NCBI RefSeq assembly: GCF_012911935.1
Contig: NZ_JAAXLA010000024.1
Location: forward strand, 23,758-87,757
DNA from: Pseudonocardia acidicola
GTDB lineage: Bacteria > Actinomycetota > Actinomycetes > Mycobacteriales > Pseudonocardiaceae
Direction of reading: 5' to 3'
Length of the DNA: 64,000 nt
Position numbers and translations under genes: made by a program. Below are positions 8,058 to 21,898 of this stretch, piece by piece (within the stretch, counting starts at the first letter, position 1; the number at the start of each line of letters is the position of its first letter). The notes beneath the pieces are model-generated. The model did not search any database, had not been told where the DNA came from, and saw only the letters and a program-made list of their open reading frames with translations.

Positions 8058-9605
8058 GTGGATCTCGTGACAGCGGTGAACGTGCTGCTCATCGGGCTGC
8101 TCGTCGGGCTGGCCGTCGGCGCCGGCGTCACCTGGCTGTTCGCCGGGTCCCGGCAGAAGGTGGCGGCCGCGGAGGCCGGCCGCCGGGCCGCCGACGCCTC
8201 GGCCGGTGCCCGTGCCGAGGCCGCCGGCCTGCGTGCCGAACGGGCCGGGCTGCTGGAGCGCATCGAGGACCTCACCGAGCAGGTCGGGCAGACCGGCGAG
8301 CGGCTGCGCCGGGCCGAGTCCGAGGCAGCGGCCGCCGCCGCGGCGCTGCGCAGCGAGCGCGAGGCGAGTGCCGCCCGCGAGGAGCTGATCGCGCGCCGCG
8401 ACGAAGAGCTCAAGCAGGCCTTCCGGGCGCTGTCGGCCGACGCGCTCGCCCGCAACAACGAGCAGTTCGTCGCGCTCGCCGAGGGCCGCATCAAGGAGGC
8501 CACCGCCGCGCTGGCCGCCAAGGCCGAGGGCGATGCCACCGCCCGCGCACAGGCCATCGGCGCCCTGCTCGACCCGATGACGGCCACGCTGCAGCGCGTC
8601 GAGGGCCAGCTGCGGAGCGTCGAGAAGGAGCGCGAGTCCGCCTACGCCGGGCTGCGCGAGCAGGTCACCGCGATGCACCGCAGCTCCGAGCAGTTGCAGA
8701 ACGAGACCAAGCAGCTGGTCAACGCGCTGCGCGCGCCGCAGGTTCGCGGCCGCTGGGGCGAGCTGCAGCTCGAGCGGATCGTGCAGCTCGCCGGCATGGT
8801 CGAACACTGCGACTTCTCCACGCAGGTCACCGCGGGCGGCGAGGGCGGCGTGATCCGCCCGGACATGATCGTGCACCTGGCCGGCGGCAAGCAGATCGTC
8901 GTCGACGCGAAGGTGCCGTTCGCCGCATACCTGGAGGCGGTGGAGAGCCGCGACCCCGAGGTGCACGCCGAGCGGCTCACCGCGCACTCCCGCCAACTGC
9001 GCCAGCACGTCGACGCGCTGGCCGCCAAGGCCTACTGGGCGGCGTTCGAGCCGACCCCGGAGTTCGTGGTGCTGTTCGTTCCCGGCGACCCGTTCCTCGA
9101 GGCCGCGCTGCAGGCCGACCCGTCGCTGCTGGAGCACGCGTTCTCCCGCAACGTCGTCGTGGCCACCCCGACCACGCTGATCGCGCTGCTGCGCACGGTC
9201 GCCTACAGCTGGCGGCAGGAGGCCCTCGCCCGCAACGCCGCGCAGGTCCACCAGCTCGGCAAGGAGCTGCACGGCCGGCTGGCTACCATGGGCACGCACA
9301 TCGCCAAGCTCGGCCGTAGCCTCGACACCGCGGTCGACAGCTACAACAAGACGGTGTCGTCGCTGGAGTCGCGCGTGCTGGTCACGGCGCGCAAGCTCAC
9401 GGAACTGAAGGTCGCCGACGACGAGCTCGCCACGCCCGGGCAGGTCGAACGGGCCCCGCGCACCGTGGCTGCTCCGGAGCTGGTCGCCTCGGCCGCGGAT
9501 TCCCTGGTCGCGCTGCACGAGGTGACTCGTGACGGTGGCCGCGAGCAGGGCCGCGAACACGCCGCCGACACCGACGACGAGCCTCGGGCTACCGTGAACG
9601 GGTGA
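8058..9605 (+). CDS. rmuC: DNA recombination protein RmuC
   Basis: A 515-residue protein with an N-terminal membrane helix (VNVLLIGLLVGLAVGAGVTW), a long Ala/Glu/Arg coiled coil (about residues 35-200) and the RmuC nuclease-like domain. That domain is recognisable by RGRWGELQLERIVQLAGM, by IVVDAKVPFAAYLEA (restriction-fold VDAK) and by ATPTTLIALLRTVAYSWRQE. RmuC limits recombination at inverted repeats; its biochemistry is poorly defined. Several in-frame GTG codons make the exact start uncertain; this one precedes the membrane helix most closely. It overlaps the next gene by GTGA, so the two are co-translated. Confidence 0.92.
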   Translation: MDLVTAVNVLLIGLLVGLAVGAGVTWLFAGSRQKVAAAEAGRRAADASAGARAEAAGLRAERAGLLERIEDLTEQVGQTGERLRRAESEAAAAAAALRSEREASAAREELIARRDEELKQAFRALSADALARNNEQFVALAEGRIKEATAALAAKAEGDATARAQAIGALLDPMTATLQRVEGQLRSVEKERESAYAGLREQVTAMHRSSEQLQNETKQLVNALRAPQVRGRWGELQLERIVQLAGMVEHCDFSTQVTAGGEGGVIRPDMIVHLAGGKQIVVDAKVPFAAYLEAVESRDPEVHAERLTAHSRQLRQHVDALAAKAYWAAFEPTPEFVVLFVPGDPFLEAALQADPSLLEHAFSRNVVVATPTTLIALLRTVAYSWRQEALARNAAQVHQLGKELHGRLATMGTHIAKLGRSLDTAVDSYNKTVSSLESRVLVTARKLTELKVADDELATPGQVERAPRTVAAPELVASAADSLVALHEVTRDGGREQGREHAADTDDEPRATVNG

Positions 9606-10489
9606 CGGCTTCCCGGGGTGCTGCGTCCGGACAGAAGAGGCAGCCGGCGTCCAGCGGGCGCTGGCCCGTCTCGGAACGCTCCATCCTGGGCACCGTACTG
9701 GGGATCCCGCCGCTGGCGGCGGTCGGTGTCGCCCTCGCCTTCACCGCGCTCGGCGTGCTCGTCGACATCCTGCGTCTGGGCACCCTCGGGACCATCTTCA
9801 AGATCTGCTACTTCGCCGGCTGCGTGCTGGCCGTGGCCTGGGTCCGGCGGCGGAACCTGTTCGGCCCGATGGTGCAACCGCCGCTGCTCATCGCGGTCGC
9901 GGTGCCCGTCGTGGTGCTGCTCGTCGGTTCGCCGGGGCCCGGCGCCGGGATCACTCAGAAGCTCCTCGTGATCGGCGCCCCGTTGATCAACGCCTTCCCG
10001 ACGATGGCGGTCACCACCGGCGTCGTCGTGGCCCTCGGGGCCGCACGACTGCTGCTGCAGCGCGGCGACCGTCGCGGCCGCCCGGCCGCCCGGCCGGGCG
10101 GCAACCGCACTCCCCGCGGATCGGCCCGCGGCGGCGGCTCCGGCGCGACCGGCCGCGGCCGGTCGGCGGGGACGGGCCGGGGCGGCAGCGCGACAGGACG
10201 CGGCGGCGGAACCGGCCGGGGCGGCACCGGGTCGGGCCGGACCGGCGGTACCCGCGACACCTCCACCCGCGGCGGACCCCGTGACGCCCCGCGCGAGGCC
10301 GTGCCCCATGGCAGCGGCGCCCGGGGGCCGGGCGGCGCCGGCGCGACCCGCAACCCCGGCCGCGGCGGCGACCCCGGATACGGCTCGCCCCGGACCGGCG
10401 CCCCGCGCGCCGGCGGATCTACCGGACAGCGCGGTTCGGACGCAGCTCGCGGGGCAGGGAGAACGTCAGCGTTTCCTCCGCGGTATTGA
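9602..10489 (+). CDS. DUF6542 membrane protein with Gly/Arg-rich tail
   Basis: A 295-residue protein. Residues about 28-150 contain four hydrophobic helices typical of DUF6542, and the last 140 residues are low complexity, dominated by Gly, Arg, Ser and Thr ([14 protein letters not shown] runs). Its place between rmuC and ispH matches Rv1111c beside lytB2 in mycobacteria. The basic tail is probably cytoplasmic and could bind nucleic acid or acidic lipid; that is inference. Its 3' end overlaps the convergent ispH gene by 71 bases, an unusually long antisense overlap of two coding sequences. Function unknown. Confidence 0.85.
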   Translation: MTASRGAASGQKRQPASSGRWPVSERSILGTVLGIPPLAAVGVALAFTALGVLVDILRLGTLGTIFKICYFAGCVLAVAWVRRRNLFGPMVQPPLLIAVAVPVVVLLVGSPGPGAGITQKLLVIGAPLINAFPTMAVTTGVVVALGAARLLLQRGDRRGRPAARPGGNRTPRGSARGGGSGATGRGRSAGTGRGGSATGRGGGTGRGGTGSGRTGGTRDTSTRGGPRDAPREAVPHGSGARGPGGAGATRNPGRGGDPGYGSPRTGAPRAGGSTGQRGSDAARGAGRTSAFPPRY

Positions 10490-11378
10490 TCTCCTCGACG
10501 TCCTCCCAGCCGCGCTCGGCCAGGTAGTCGATCACGCCGCGGACGAGCACCTCGGGCACGGACGCGCCGCTGGTCAGGCCGATCGTCTGCACCCCGTCCA
10601 GCCAGGCGTCGTCGATCTCCCGAGCGAAGTCGATCAGGTGCGCGGCGCCCGCGCCGGCAGACAGCGCAACCTCGACCAGCCGCACCGAGTTCGACGAGTT
10701 GCGCGAGCCGACCACCAGCACCAGGTCGCACTGCGGGGCCATCGCCTTGACCGCGACCTGCCGGTTCTGGGTGGCGTAGCAGATGTCGTCGCTCGGCGGG
10801 TTCTGCAGCGTCGGGAACCGCTCGCGCAGCGCCCGCACCGTCTCCATGGTCTCGTCGACGCTCAGCGTCGTCTGCGAGAGCCACACGACCTTCTCCGGGT
10901 CGCGCACGGTCACCGCCGCGACGTCATCAGCGGTCTCGACGAGCTGGATGTGCGCGGGCGCCTCACCGGCGGTGCCCTCGACCTCCTCGTGGCCACGGTG
11001 GCCGACGAGCAGGATGTCGTAGTCCTCGCGGGCGAACCGCTTCGCCTCCTGGTGCACCTTCGTGACCAGCGGGCACGTCGCGTCGATCGTGCGCAGCTCG
11101 CGTCCGCGGGCCTGGTCGCGGACGGCCGGCGAGACGCCGTGCGCGGAGAACACCACGAGGGCCCCCGGGGGTGCCTCGTCGGTCTCGTCGACGAAGATCG
11201 CGCCGCGTTCGCTGAGCGTCTCCACGACGTGGCGGTTGTGGACGATCTGCTTACGCACGTAGACCGGCGGTCCGTGCTGCTCCAGCGCCTGCTCCACGGC
11301 CTCGACGGCCCGGTCGACGCCGGCACAGTAGCCACGCGGCTTGGCCAGCAGGATGCGCTTGCTCATCGATCCGGACAT
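10419..11378 (-). CDS. ispH: 4-hydroxy-3-methylbut-2-enyl diphosphate reductase
   Basis: The last enzyme of the MEP isoprenoid pathway reduces HMBPP to IPP and DMAPP. At 319 residues it has normal length. The three Fe-S cluster ligands are visible as Cys18 (PRGYCAGV), Cys102 (DATCPLV) and Cys200 ([11 protein letters not shown]), with the substrate-binding residues SSNSVRL downstream. The start gives [14 protein letters not shown]; an ATG four codons later is possible. The orthologue is Rv1110 (lytB2). The gene ends inside the tail of the convergent DUF6542 gene. Confidence 0.96.
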   Translation of the reverse strand: MSGSMSKRILLAKPRGYCAGVDRAVEAVEQALEQHGPPVYVRKQIVHNRHVVETLSERGAIFVDETDEAPPGALVVFSAHGVSPAVRDQARGRELRTIDATCPLVTKVHQEAKRFAREDYDILLVGHRGHEEVEGTAGEAPAHIQLVETADDVAAVTVRDPEKVVWLSQTTLSVDETMETVRALRERFPTLQNPPSDDICYATQNRQVAVKAMAPQCDLVLVVGSRNSSNSVRLVEVALSAGAGAAHLIDFAREIDDAWLDGVQTIGLTSGASVPEVLVRGVIDYLAERGWEDVEEINTAEETLTFSLPRELRPNRAVR

Positions 11379-11512
11379 GTCCGCCAGGGTACGGGGAGGG
11401 CAGCAGACGGGCTGCGGCGTGACGGCCCGGGTGACGGGACCCACGCCCACCCGGTGCCGGATTCGTCCGCCCCCGGGTGCCGCGCCGCGCAGGACAGGGG
11501 AGAATGCCCAGC

Positions 11513-12142
11513 ATGAAGCCGCTACCGATGCCGGTGCGGATCGCCGCCGGCCTCGTCGCCACCGCCGTCGAACAGGTCCGCGACCTGCCCCGGCTGGTCG
11601 TCGAGTTCCCGGTCACCGCCGTGAGCCAGGCCCTGCAGGCGTCGATGCGCGTGCAGCAGAAGATCACCGAGCTCGCGATCAAGGGCGACCGCGCGCTCGG
11701 CACGCTGCGCCCGGTTGCGGATTCCCCCAGCTGGGCGACCTTCGACGACGAGCCCCCCGCCACGCGCAACGGCGCGAGCACCGTCACCCCGCTGCGCCCG
11801 CCTTCGCGCCCGGCGGACCCGATGGACGACCCGATCGACGGGCCGCAGAACGAGGACCCGCCGGCCAGCCCCGCCGCCGCGGCCGCGGCCGCCGTCACCG
11901 CGCGCGCCGCGGCCGGCGAGACCGCCGGGGTCGAAACCGGAGACGACTCCGACTCCGAGGCCGGCGGCCCCAACGTGCTGCCCGGCTACGCCGACATGAC
12001 CATCCCGCAGCTGCGGGCACGGCTGCGGAAGCTGGACGTCGACGGCCTGCGCGTGCTGCTCGCCTGGGAGACCGCGCACGCCAACCGCCCACCGTTCGTC
12101 ACCATGCTCGGCAACCGGATCACGACGGTCACCGAGGGGTGA
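11513..12142 (+). CDS. Lipid-droplet-associated protein family
   Basis: A 209-residue protein of the family annotated as lipid-droplet associated, which includes mycobacterial Rv1109c. Residues 1-65 are amphipathic helix ([20 protein letters not shown]), residues 80-160 a Pro/Ala/Asp-rich disordered linker, and the C-terminus a conserved helical unit ([19 protein letters not shown], then [15 protein letters not shown]). The chosen ATG has a GGGGAGA site at the right spacing; one three codons upstream is too close to it. Its position between ispH and xseA is the same as in mycobacteria. The C-terminal unit looks like a small protein-binding module. Confidence 0.85.
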   Translation: MKPLPMPVRIAAGLVATAVEQVRDLPRLVVEFPVTAVSQALQASMRVQQKITELAIKGDRALGTLRPVADSPSWATFDDEPPATRNGASTVTPLRPPSRPADPMDDPIDGPQNEDPPASPAAAAAAAVTARAAAGETAGVETGDDSDSEAGGPNVLPGYADMTIPQLRARLRKLDVDGLRVLLAWETAHANRPPFVTMLGNRITTVTEG

Positions 12143-12182
12143 GCCCGGCTCGCGTCGGGCGCCTGCGCGGGGCGGCCCGCAG

Positions 12183-13496
12183 GTGAGCCGGTCGACATCT
12201 CCGCCGACCACGCAGGACGCCCCCTGGCCGGTTCGCACGGTCGCCCGCAAGATCGCCGAGTGGGTGGACCGGCTGGGCGCCGTGTGGGTCGAGGGCCAGC
12301 TCGCCCAGGTCACCGCCCGCGCGGGCACCGGGACCGCGTTCCTCGTGCTGCGTGACCCGGCCGCCGACGTGTCGCTGCAGCTCACCTGCCCCGTCGCCCT
12401 GGTCCGCGAGGGCGGACCCGCGGTCGCCGAGGGCAACCGGGTGGTCGTGCACGGCAAGCCGTCGTTCTTCCTGGGCCGCGGCACGCTGAGCCTGCGGGTA
12501 GACCAGATCCACGCGGTCGGGCTCGGCGAGCTGCTGGCCCGCATCGAACGGCTGCGCAAGCTGCTCGCTGCGGAAGGCCTGTTCGACCCGGCCCGCAAGC
12601 GTCGCCCGCCGTTCCTGCCCGGCTGCATCGGGCTGATCACGGGGCGGGCGTCGGCGGCCGAGCACGACGTGCTGTCGAACGCGACGGCGCGCTGGCCGTC
12701 GGTCCGGTTCCGGATCGAGAACACCGCGACGCAGGGCGCGCTGGCCGTCCCGCAGATCGTCGAGGCGCTCGGGGTGCTCGACCGGGACGCGGCCGTCGAC
12801 GTGATCGTGCTGGCCCGTGGCGGCGGCAGCGTCGAGGACCTGCTGCCGTTCTCCGACGAGACGCTGTGCCGCGCCGTCGCCGCCTGCCGGACGCCCGTGG
12901 TGTCCGCGATCGGTCACGAGCCGGACACCCCGCTGGTCGACCATGTCGCCGACGTCCGCTGCTCCACTCCCACCGAGGCCGGCCGCCGGCTGGTACCCGA
13001 CCTCGCCGAGGAGACCGCCCGCATCGCCGGGCTGCGCGACCGGGCCCGGCGGGCACTGTCGGGCTGGGTGGACCGCGAGCAGCGGCTGCTCGACGCGCTG
13101 CGTGCCCGCCCGGTGCTGGCCGATCCGCTGCGTGGTCTCCAGGCCCGGCACGTCGAGGTCGAGCGACTGCGGGACGGCACCCGCGACGCCCTGGAGCGCC
13201 GGCTGACCCGCTCGGAGACCGAGATCGCGCACCTGCGGGCCCGGCTCACCGCGCTGGGCCCCGCGGCGACGCTCGCCCGCGGCTACGCCGTCGTACAGCG
13301 GGTGCCCGCCGGCGGCACGGACCCGGGGGCCGGTGTGGCCTGGCCGGTGCTGCGCTCGGTCGACGAGGTGACCGTGGGCGACCGGCTGCGGATCCGGGTC
13401 GCCGACGGCGCCGTCGCGGCCGCCGTGCTGGCGGAGGAGGATGCGGCGCCGGTGGCGAAGGCCGAGCCGCGCAGGAAGAAGGCGAACGCGACATGA
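12183..13496 (+). CDS. xseA: Exodeoxyribonuclease VII large subunit
   Basis: The catalytic subunit of ExoVII degrades single-stranded DNA from both ends. Residues 15-110 form the OB-fold ([12 protein letters not shown]...[15 protein letters not shown]). The nuclease core holds the conserved [14 protein letters not shown], the [17 protein letters not shown] motif and [18 protein letters not shown] helical coiled coil follows and the C-terminus carries [14 protein letters not shown]. Length 437 residues. Its TGA overlaps the xseB ATG (ATGA), so the two subunits are coupled. The GTG start lacks a strong ribosome site. Confidence 0.96.
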   Translation: MSRSTSPPTTQDAPWPVRTVARKIAEWVDRLGAVWVEGQLAQVTARAGTGTAFLVLRDPAADVSLQLTCPVALVREGGPAVAEGNRVVVHGKPSFFLGRGTLSLRVDQIHAVGLGELLARIERLRKLLAAEGLFDPARKRRPPFLPGCIGLITGRASAAEHDVLSNATARWPSVRFRIENTATQGALAVPQIVEALGVLDRDAAVDVIVLARGGGSVEDLLPFSDETLCRAVAACRTPVVSAIGHEPDTPLVDHVADVRCSTPTEAGRRLVPDLAEETARIAGLRDRARRALSGWVDREQRLLDALRARPVLADPLRGLQARHVEVERLRDGTRDALERRLTRSETEIAHLRARLTALGPAATLARGYAVVQRVPAGGTDPGAGVAWPVLRSVDEVTVGDRLRIRVADGAVAAAVLAEEDAAPVAKAEPRRKKANAT

Positions 13497-13729
13497 GCAC
13501 CCCGCAGCGGCCCGACGTCGGCGGGCTGGACTACGAGCAGGCTCGCGACGAGCTGACCGAGGTGGTGCGCGCCCTGGAGGTGGGCGGGCTCAGTCTCGAC
13601 GAGTCGGTGGCCCTGTGGGAGCGCGGCGAAGCGTTGGCCCGGCGCTGCGAGGAACAGTTGGCCGGCGCCCGCACCCGGGTGGAGGCGGTCCTCGACCGGG
13701 CCGATACCGCCACCCCCACCGACTCCTGA
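13493..13729 (+). CDS. xseB: Exodeoxyribonuclease VII small subunit
   Basis: A 78-residue protein of normal XseB size. The family core is [24 protein letters not shown], then [20 protein letters not shown], which forms the helical pair that packs against XseA in excess. It is coupled to xseA by overlap and ends 12 bases from the convergent DUF4245 gene. Confidence 0.96.
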   Translation: MSTPQRPDVGGLDYEQARDELTEVVRALEVGGLSLDESVALWERGEALARRCEEQLAGARTRVEAVLDRADTATPTDS

Positions 13730-13741
13730 TCCGCGGCGGGC

Positions 13742-14440
13742 TCAGTTCGTGGGCGCGGTACCGGCGGGGAGCAGCTCGCCGGTCAGGGTGGCGGTGGCCA
13801 TGGTGCGGAACTCGTCCTCGGTGCCGCTGCCGGTGATCAGCAAGCGGACGGGCGGGCTGCCCGGCGTCGCGACGTCGGCCACCCAGAACGGCTCCGCGCC
13901 GGGCTGGCCGTAGACCACCCAGTGCTGACCCGCCGCGTCGACCGTGCCGCGCCCGGTCTGCGGACCTCCGGCCTCCGCGGCGACCAGCGCCTCCTCGGCC
14001 GCGTCGCTCTGCACGATCTTCACGTACCGGCCATCGGGTGTGATCCAGCCGACCCGCACCGCCCGGCCGCCCCCGGCCACCGGGCCCTGATCGGTGGCGT
14101 TCGCCCGCCACCCGGCCGGCACCGCCGGGATGCGCAGCCCGAACGGCACCCGGGGCGCGAACTCGCGCAGCCGGGCCGCGGCGTCGACCGCCGGGACCGC
14201 GTCGGAGGACACCGTCGGGCCGCCGGGGCTGAACGTGCACGACCGCATCGCACCGGCCATGAGCAGCACGATCGGCACCATCACGGCCAGCGCGATGATC
14301 ATGTCGCGCATGCTCAGCGCGGACCGGGCGGGTTTCACGGGCGGTGGAAGCGGGCCACCGGAAGGCTGCGTCCGGACCTCGTCCTCGGATCGCGGAGACG
14401 GGCCGGCCGGGTCCTGCTGGGGGTCGGAGGCGGTGCTCAC
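13742..14440 (-). CDS. DUF4245 membrane-anchored protein
   Basis: A 232-residue protein with a Pro-rich cytoplasmic N-terminus (1-40), one membrane helix ([21 protein letters not shown]) and an extracytoplasmic DUF4245 domain. That domain contains [19 protein letters not shown], the [14 protein letters not shown] segment and a tail of beta strands ([17 protein letters not shown]). The family is confined to actinobacteria and its role is unknown. The M. tuberculosis counterpart is next to glpX, as here. It is divergent from glpX with about 160 bases between. Confidence 0.85.
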   Translation of the reverse strand: MSTASDPQQDPAGPSPRSEDEVRTQPSGGPLPPPVKPARSALSMRDMIIALAVMVPIVLLMAGAMRSCTFSPGGPTVSSDAVPAVDAAARLREFAPRVPFGLRIPAVPAGWRANATDQGPVAGGGRAVRVGWITPDGRYVKIVQSDAAEEALVAAEAGGPQTGRGTVDAAGQHWVVYGQPGAEPFWVADVATPGSPPVRLLITGSGTEDEFRTMATATLTGELLPAGTAPTN

Positions 14441-14602
14441 AACACCATCGTCTCAGTCGCCGACCGCACCGCGCGCGGCGGTGATCTGCCAGGATCGGCT
14501 CAAACCCCCGCCGACCGGCACACGCCGGAACCGCCGCGGGGCGCGCGCACCGCTCCGTTCGACCTCGGAGCGGGGCAGGCGACGAGCCGAAGGAGGCCGG
14601 AG

Positions 14603-15679
14603 ATGACCATGTCCGGGACGAGTGAGGGACAGCATGAGCGGCGGCGGGAGGCACCCGACCGCAACCTCGCGATGGAACTGGTCCGGGTCACCGAGGCCGC
14701 AGCGATGGCCGCGGGCCGCTGGGTCGGCCGCGGCGACAAGAACGGCGGTGACGGCGCAGCGGTCGACGCGATGCGCCAGCTCATCGGCACCGTGTCCATG
14801 CGCGGCGTCGTGGTGATCGGCGAGGGCGAGAAGGACGAGGCGCCGATGCTCTACAACGGCGAGGAGGTGGGCAACGGCGAGGGCCCGTGGTGCGACGTCG
14901 CGGTCGACCCGATCGACGGCACCACCCTGATGGCCAAGGGCATGCCGAATGCGCTGGCCGTGCTCGCGGTGGCCGAGCGGGGCTCGATGTTCGACCCGTC
15001 GGCCGTGTTCTACATGGAGAAGATCGCCGTCGGCCCCGAGGCGGCCGACGCGATCGACCTCACCGCACCCGTCGCGGAGAACATCCGGCGGGTGGCCGCG
15101 GCCAAGCACACCGACGTCGCCGACGTGACGGTCTGCATCCTCGACCGGCCCCGCCACGAGGCGATCGTGAAGGAGGTCCGCTCGACCGGGGCACGGATCC
15201 ACTTCATCTCCGACGGCGACGTGGCCGGCGCCATCTCCGCGGCCCGCCCGAACACCGGTGTCGACCTGCTCTACGGCATCGGCGGCACCCCGGAGGGGAT
15301 CATCGCCGCGGCCGCGCTCAAGTGCATGGGCGGCGCGATCCAGGGCCGGCTCTGGCCGACCGACGACGCCGAGCGGGAGAAGGCGGTGGCCGCCGGCCAC
15401 GACCTGGACCGGGTGCTGACCACCGACGACCTGGTCCGCGGGGACAACGTGTTCTTCTGCGCGACCGGGGTGACCGACGGCGATCTGCTCCGCGGTGTGC
15501 ACTACCGGGCCGGCGGCTGCACCACGCAGTCGATCGTGATGCGGTCCAAGTCGGGCACCGTCCGCATGATCGACGGCTATCACCGGCTCACCAAGCTGCG
15601 CGAGTACTCCTCGATCGACTTCGACGTGCCGGGCGAGGCGGCGGGCTCCTCGGAGATCAACACCCCGCCGCTGCCGTGA
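14603..15679 (+). CDS. glpX: Class II fructose-1,6-bisphosphatase GlpX
   Basis: The gluconeogenic phosphatase converts fructose-1,6-bisphosphate to fructose-6-phosphate. At 358 residues it has usual length. Metal and phosphate ligands are visible in [11 protein letters not shown] and in DPIDGTT (residues 102-108). The [21 protein letters not shown] loop region, written here only in part, is also present, and the C-terminus has [16 protein letters not shown] strong AAGGAGG ribosome site lies about six bases before the ATG. In mycobacteria this is the only FBPase, followed by fumarase, as here. Confidence 0.96.
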   Translation: MTMSGTSEGQHERRREAPDRNLAMELVRVTEAAAMAAGRWVGRGDKNGGDGAAVDAMRQLIGTVSMRGVVVIGEGEKDEAPMLYNGEEVGNGEGPWCDVAVDPIDGTTLMAKGMPNALAVLAVAERGSMFDPSAVFYMEKIAVGPEAADAIDLTAPVAENIRRVAAAKHTDVADVTVCILDRPRHEAIVKEVRSTGARIHFISDGDVAGAISAARPNTGVDLLYGIGGTPEGIIAAAALKCMGGAIQGRLWPTDDAEREKAVAAGHDLDRVLTTDDLVRGDNVFFCATGVTDGDLLRGVHYRAGGCTTQSIVMRSKSGTVRMIDGYHRLTKLREYSSIDFDVPGEAAGSSEINTPPLP

Positions 15680-15684
15680 TCCGA

Positions 15685-15939
15685 TCACGCGGCGCCGTTG
15701 CGCTGATCGGCTGAGCGGACCGGCCGGCGCGGGACTGCGCCCTGTCCCGCGCCGGATCCCGGCACCGGGCCGGTGGCCGTGGGCGGGGCGCGGTCCGCCA
15801 CCCGGGACAGCTCCGGGACCTGGCGGTCCAGGCCGCGCGGCAGCCGCCACACCCGCTGTCCCGGTTCGAGCTCGCTCACGGAGAACGGCCGGCCACGTCC
15901 GAGCATGACCCGTTTCACCGGAGGTGTTATCCCGCTCAT
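15685..15939 (-). CDS. Possible small hypothetical protein
   Basis: A frame of 84 residues lies between glpX and fum on the opposite strand. It starts [19 protein letters not shown] with an AGGTGGGG sequence just before the ATG, and its first 50 residues have ordinary composition (a mix of hydrophobic and charged residues). The rest is Pro/Arg/Gly-rich, as non-coding GC-rich DNA would give. No homology recognised. It would start 34 bases from fum and be divergent from it. Confidence 0.33.
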   Translation of the reverse strand: MSGITPPVKRVMLGRGRPFSVSELEPGQRVWRLPRGLDRQVPELSRVADRAPPTATGPVPGSGAGQGAVPRRPVRSADQRNGAA

Positions 15940-15972
15940 CCCCACCTGCGGCCGCGCCGGACCGGGGACAAC

Positions 15973-17388
15973 ATGGCGGGCATGACCATCGACAGCGACG
16001 CCGGCGAGTTCCGTGTCGAACACGACACGATGGGCGAGGTGCGGGTGCCCGTGGATGCGCTGTGGCGGGCGCAGACCCAGCGCGCGGTGCAGAACTTCCC
16101 GATCTCCGGCCGCGGCCTGGAACGGGCCCAGATCCGGGCGCTCGGCCTGGTCAAGGGCGCGGCGGCGCGGGTGAACGGGCGGATCGGTGTGCTGCCGGAG
16201 CCGCTGGCGGCGGCGGTCGCGGCGGCCGCGGACGAGGTCGCGGCCGGGCAGCACGACGCGCACTTCCCGGTGGACGTGTTCCAGACCGGCTCCGGCACGT
16301 CGTCGAACATGAACGCCAACGAGGTCATCGCGACACTGGCCAGCAGGGCCACGGGCGAGAACGTGCACCCGAACGACCACGTCAACGCGTCGCAGTCGTC
16401 GAACGACGTGTTCCCGACGACCATCCATCTCGCCGCGACCGAGGCGCTGACCGTCGACGTGATCCCGGCGCTGGAGCACCTGGCCGCCGCGCTGCGCCGG
16501 CGCGCGGCCGACTGGGCCGAGGTGGTCAAGGCCGGGCGCACCCACCTGATGGACGCCGTGCCGATCACGCTGGGCCAGGAAGCCGGCGGCTGGGCGACCC
16601 AGACCGAGTACGGCGCAGACCGGATCCGCGACGCGCTCCCCCGGCTGGGTCAGTTGCCCATCGGTGGCACCGCGGTGGGCACCGGGCTGAACGCACCCGA
16701 CGGGTTCGGCGCCGGTGTCGTCGAGGAGCTGCGCGCGGCCACCGGGCTGGAGGCACTGTCGGAGGCGGCCGACCACATCGAGGCCCAGGGCGCCCGCGAC
16801 GGGCTGGTGGAGGCCTCCGGCGCGCTGCGCACCGTCGCGGTGTCCCTGTTCAAGATCGCCAACGACCTCCGCTGGCTGGGTTCCGGGCCGCGCACCGGGC
16901 TGGCCGAGCTGCACCTGCCGGACCTGCAGCCGGGCAGCTCGATCATGCCGGGCAAGGTCAACCCGGTGATCTGCGAGGCGACCATGATGGTGGCCGCGCA
17001 GGTGATCGGTAACGACGCCACGGTCGCGTTCTCCGGCACCCAGGGCAACCTCGAGCTCAACGTGATGATGCCGGTGATGGCCCGCAACGTGCTGGAGTCG
17101 GCGCGGTTGCTGTCCGCGGTCGCGCGGCTGCTCGCCGACAAGGTCGTCGACGGCGCTGAGGCCGACGTCGAGCGCACCCGGGAGTACGCCGAGTCCTCAC
17201 CGTCGGTGGTGACGCCGCTGAACTCCTACCTCGGGTACGAGGAGGCCGCCTCGATCGCGAAGCAGTCGCTGAGGGAGCGCAAGACCATCCGCGAGGTCGT
17301 GCTGGAGCGCGGGCACGTCGACAAGGGAACGCTCACCGTGGAGCAGCTCGACGCCGCACTCGACGTACTCGCGATGACGCGGAGGTGA
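15973..17388 (+). CDS. fum: Class II fumarate hydratase
   Basis: This TCA-cycle enzyme hydrates fumarate to malate. It is 471 residues long. Family signatures are the substrate loop [14 protein letters not shown], the [14 protein letters not shown] block, the lid [13 protein letters not shown] (the lyase signature) and the C-terminal [17 protein letters not shown]. Iron-sulfur class I fumarase is excluded by this fold. The ATG has GGGGA about six bases upstream; an ATG three codons later is possible. It follows glpX, as in mycobacteria (Rv1098c). Confidence 0.96.
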   Translation: MAGMTIDSDAGEFRVEHDTMGEVRVPVDALWRAQTQRAVQNFPISGRGLERAQIRALGLVKGAAARVNGRIGVLPEPLAAAVAAAADEVAAGQHDAHFPVDVFQTGSGTSSNMNANEVIATLASRATGENVHPNDHVNASQSSNDVFPTTIHLAATEALTVDVIPALEHLAAALRRRAADWAEVVKAGRTHLMDAVPITLGQEAGGWATQTEYGADRIRDALPRLGQLPIGGTAVGTGLNAPDGFGAGVVEELRAATGLEALSEAADHIEAQGARDGLVEASGALRTVAVSLFKIANDLRWLGSGPRTGLAELHLPDLQPGSSIMPGKVNPVICEATMMVAAQVIGNDATVAFSGTQGNLELNVMMPVMARNVLESARLLSAVARLLADKVVDGAEADVERTREYAESSPSVVTPLNSYLGYEEAASIAKQSLRERKTIREVVLERGHVDKGTLTVEQLDAALDVLAMTRR

Positions 17389-17431
17389 GCCGCCGCTGAC
17401 ATAGCACTCAGAGTGATCGTCTAGTAACCAG

Positions 17432-17449
17432 CTCGGCCGATTGGCCGAG
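17432..17449. repeat. Perfect 7-bp inverted repeat downstream of fum
   Basis: CTCGGCC-GATT-GGCCGAG lies 43 bases after the fumarase stop and about 105 bases before the EAL-CBS gene. It is short and symmetric enough to be either a weak terminator or a regulator site. There is no T-run. Confidence 0.45.
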
Positions 17450-17553
17450 TGGGCGTCGCCAACTGTTCACTCGGTGTACGCAATACTCATGGGTAACCGT
17501 GATTGAGTAGCAACTGTTCCGCTCGCAACTACCTGGGGAATGGGCGAACTCGG

Positions 17554-18744
17554 ATGACGGACCACGAACGTTTCTGCTTCGAGCCGCTGTTCAACCTGCA
17601 GACCGCCCGGGTTGTCGGGTTCGAGGTCAAACCGCGCAATCCACGCGACCAGGTCGGCGTCCGGGCGGTGGGCACGGTCTGGGGGACCCGCCAGATCGTC
17701 GACCTCGACGCCGGCATCGCGCTGGCCTCCCTGGCCTTCGCCACCGACTACGACGCGACGGTGCCGCTGCACGTCAACGTGCTCGCCGACACCGTCGTGG
17801 CCGCGCGGCGCAGGCTGCGGTCGATGCTCGACGGGCTGGCCCAGCGCGAGCAGGTGATGCCACCGGTCGTGCTGGAGGTCAACCCGGCAGCCTCGGCCGC
17901 GCCGGTCGAGGCGCTGGTCGAGGGACTCCACGAGCTGCGCAGCTGGGGTTTCCAGATCGCGCTGGACGCGGTGGGCCGCGGCTTCGGCCTCGATCTCGTG
18001 CCCACGATCCGGCCCGACCTGGTCAAGCTCGACGAGCACCTGGTGGCCGGCCTGACCGGCGGCGGGACGGCCGAAGTGGTGGTGCAGGCGGTCTGCGACG
18101 TATGCGCCGCCGTGGGTACCCGGATCGCCGCCACCGGCGTGGCGACCCGCGACCAACTCGCCGAGCTCCCCGGACGCGGCGTGTCGTGGGCGCAGGGACC
18201 GCTGCTGGACATGCCGCGCCGTCGCCCGTCCACCGGCTCGGTCCCGCTGCCCCCGGAACTGATCGCGCTCACCGCTCGCCGCACCGTCACGGCGTTGCCG
18301 GGGGCCCAGAAGGTCCCGAGCCCGCGGCCGCGGCCCCGCCCGACCGTGGTCCGGGATCTCGCACAGGCCGCCGTCTCGCTGCCCGACACGTCGACGGCCG
18401 ACGCCGCCCGCCGGGCGCTGGCCGACCACCCGCTGGCCGGCGGCCTGGTGCTGCTCGACGGACACCGCCGGCCCACCGGCTACCTCGACCGCAACCGGTT
18501 CATGCTGGCGATCTCCGGACCGTACGGCCGCGCGCTCTACGCGTCCCGACCGGCGAAGACCCTGGCCGAGGCGCCGCGGCTCGTCGACGAGCTGACCCCC
18601 GTCCAGGACGCGCTGGCCGCGAGCCTGCGTGGCGACCGGGCCCGCAGCTACGACGATGTCGTGCTCACCGCCGCCGACGGCACCTGCAGCGGCGTGGTGC
18701 GGGTGGCCGACCTCCTGCGCGACGCCCCGGCCCCCGCCGCATAG
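17554..18744 (+). CDS. Degenerate EAL-domain protein with C-terminal CBS-like region
   Basis: A 396-residue protein. Residues 5-225 have the EAL (c-di-GMP phosphodiesterase) fold: EPLFNLQTARVVGFEVK, then PLHVNVLAD, LEVNP, ALDAVGRGFGLDL, LVKLDEHLV and AATGVATRDQL. The catalytic set is mostly lost: EAL is EVK, the paired Asp of the DDFG motif is DA, and the Glu of the GVE loop is absent. It is therefore probably a binding or scaffold domain. Residues 265-390 match the CBS-type region that follows EAL in many proteins (GPYGRALYASRPAKTL, then YDDVVLTAADGTCSGVVRVAD). There is no membrane segment or partner GGDEF gene nearby. Confidence 0.8.
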   Translation: MTDHERFCFEPLFNLQTARVVGFEVKPRNPRDQVGVRAVGTVWGTRQIVDLDAGIALASLAFATDYDATVPLHVNVLADTVVAARRRLRSMLDGLAQREQVMPPVVLEVNPAASAAPVEALVEGLHELRSWGFQIALDAVGRGFGLDLVPTIRPDLVKLDEHLVAGLTGGGTAEVVVQAVCDVCAAVGTRIAATGVATRDQLAELPGRGVSWAQGPLLDMPRRRPSTGSVPLPPELIALTARRTVTALPGAQKVPSPRPRPRPTVVRDLAQAAVSLPDTSTADAARRALADHPLAGGLVLLDGHRRPTGYLDRNRFMLAISGPYGRALYASRPAKTLAEAPRLVDELTPVQDALAASLRGDRARSYDDVVLTAADGTCSGVVRVADLLRDAPAPAA

Positions 18745-18839
18745 GCGCCTCGCAGCGCGCGACACGTCGTGCCCCGGCGCCACTGCCGCGCACGAGCGCA
18801 CAGCGCGCGGTCGTCGGTGGGCGCTGCGACACTGCGTGC

Positions 18840-21862
<3,023 letters not shown>

Positions 21863-21898
21863 CCCGCCTCTAGCCCGCCTCTAGCTCCGCTCCCCCGT

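Noticed and set aside
13922..14602. An N-terminal extension of glpX by over 200 codons
   Set aside because: GlpX homology and a strong ribosome site fix the start at 14603; the extension is antisense to the DUF4245 gene.
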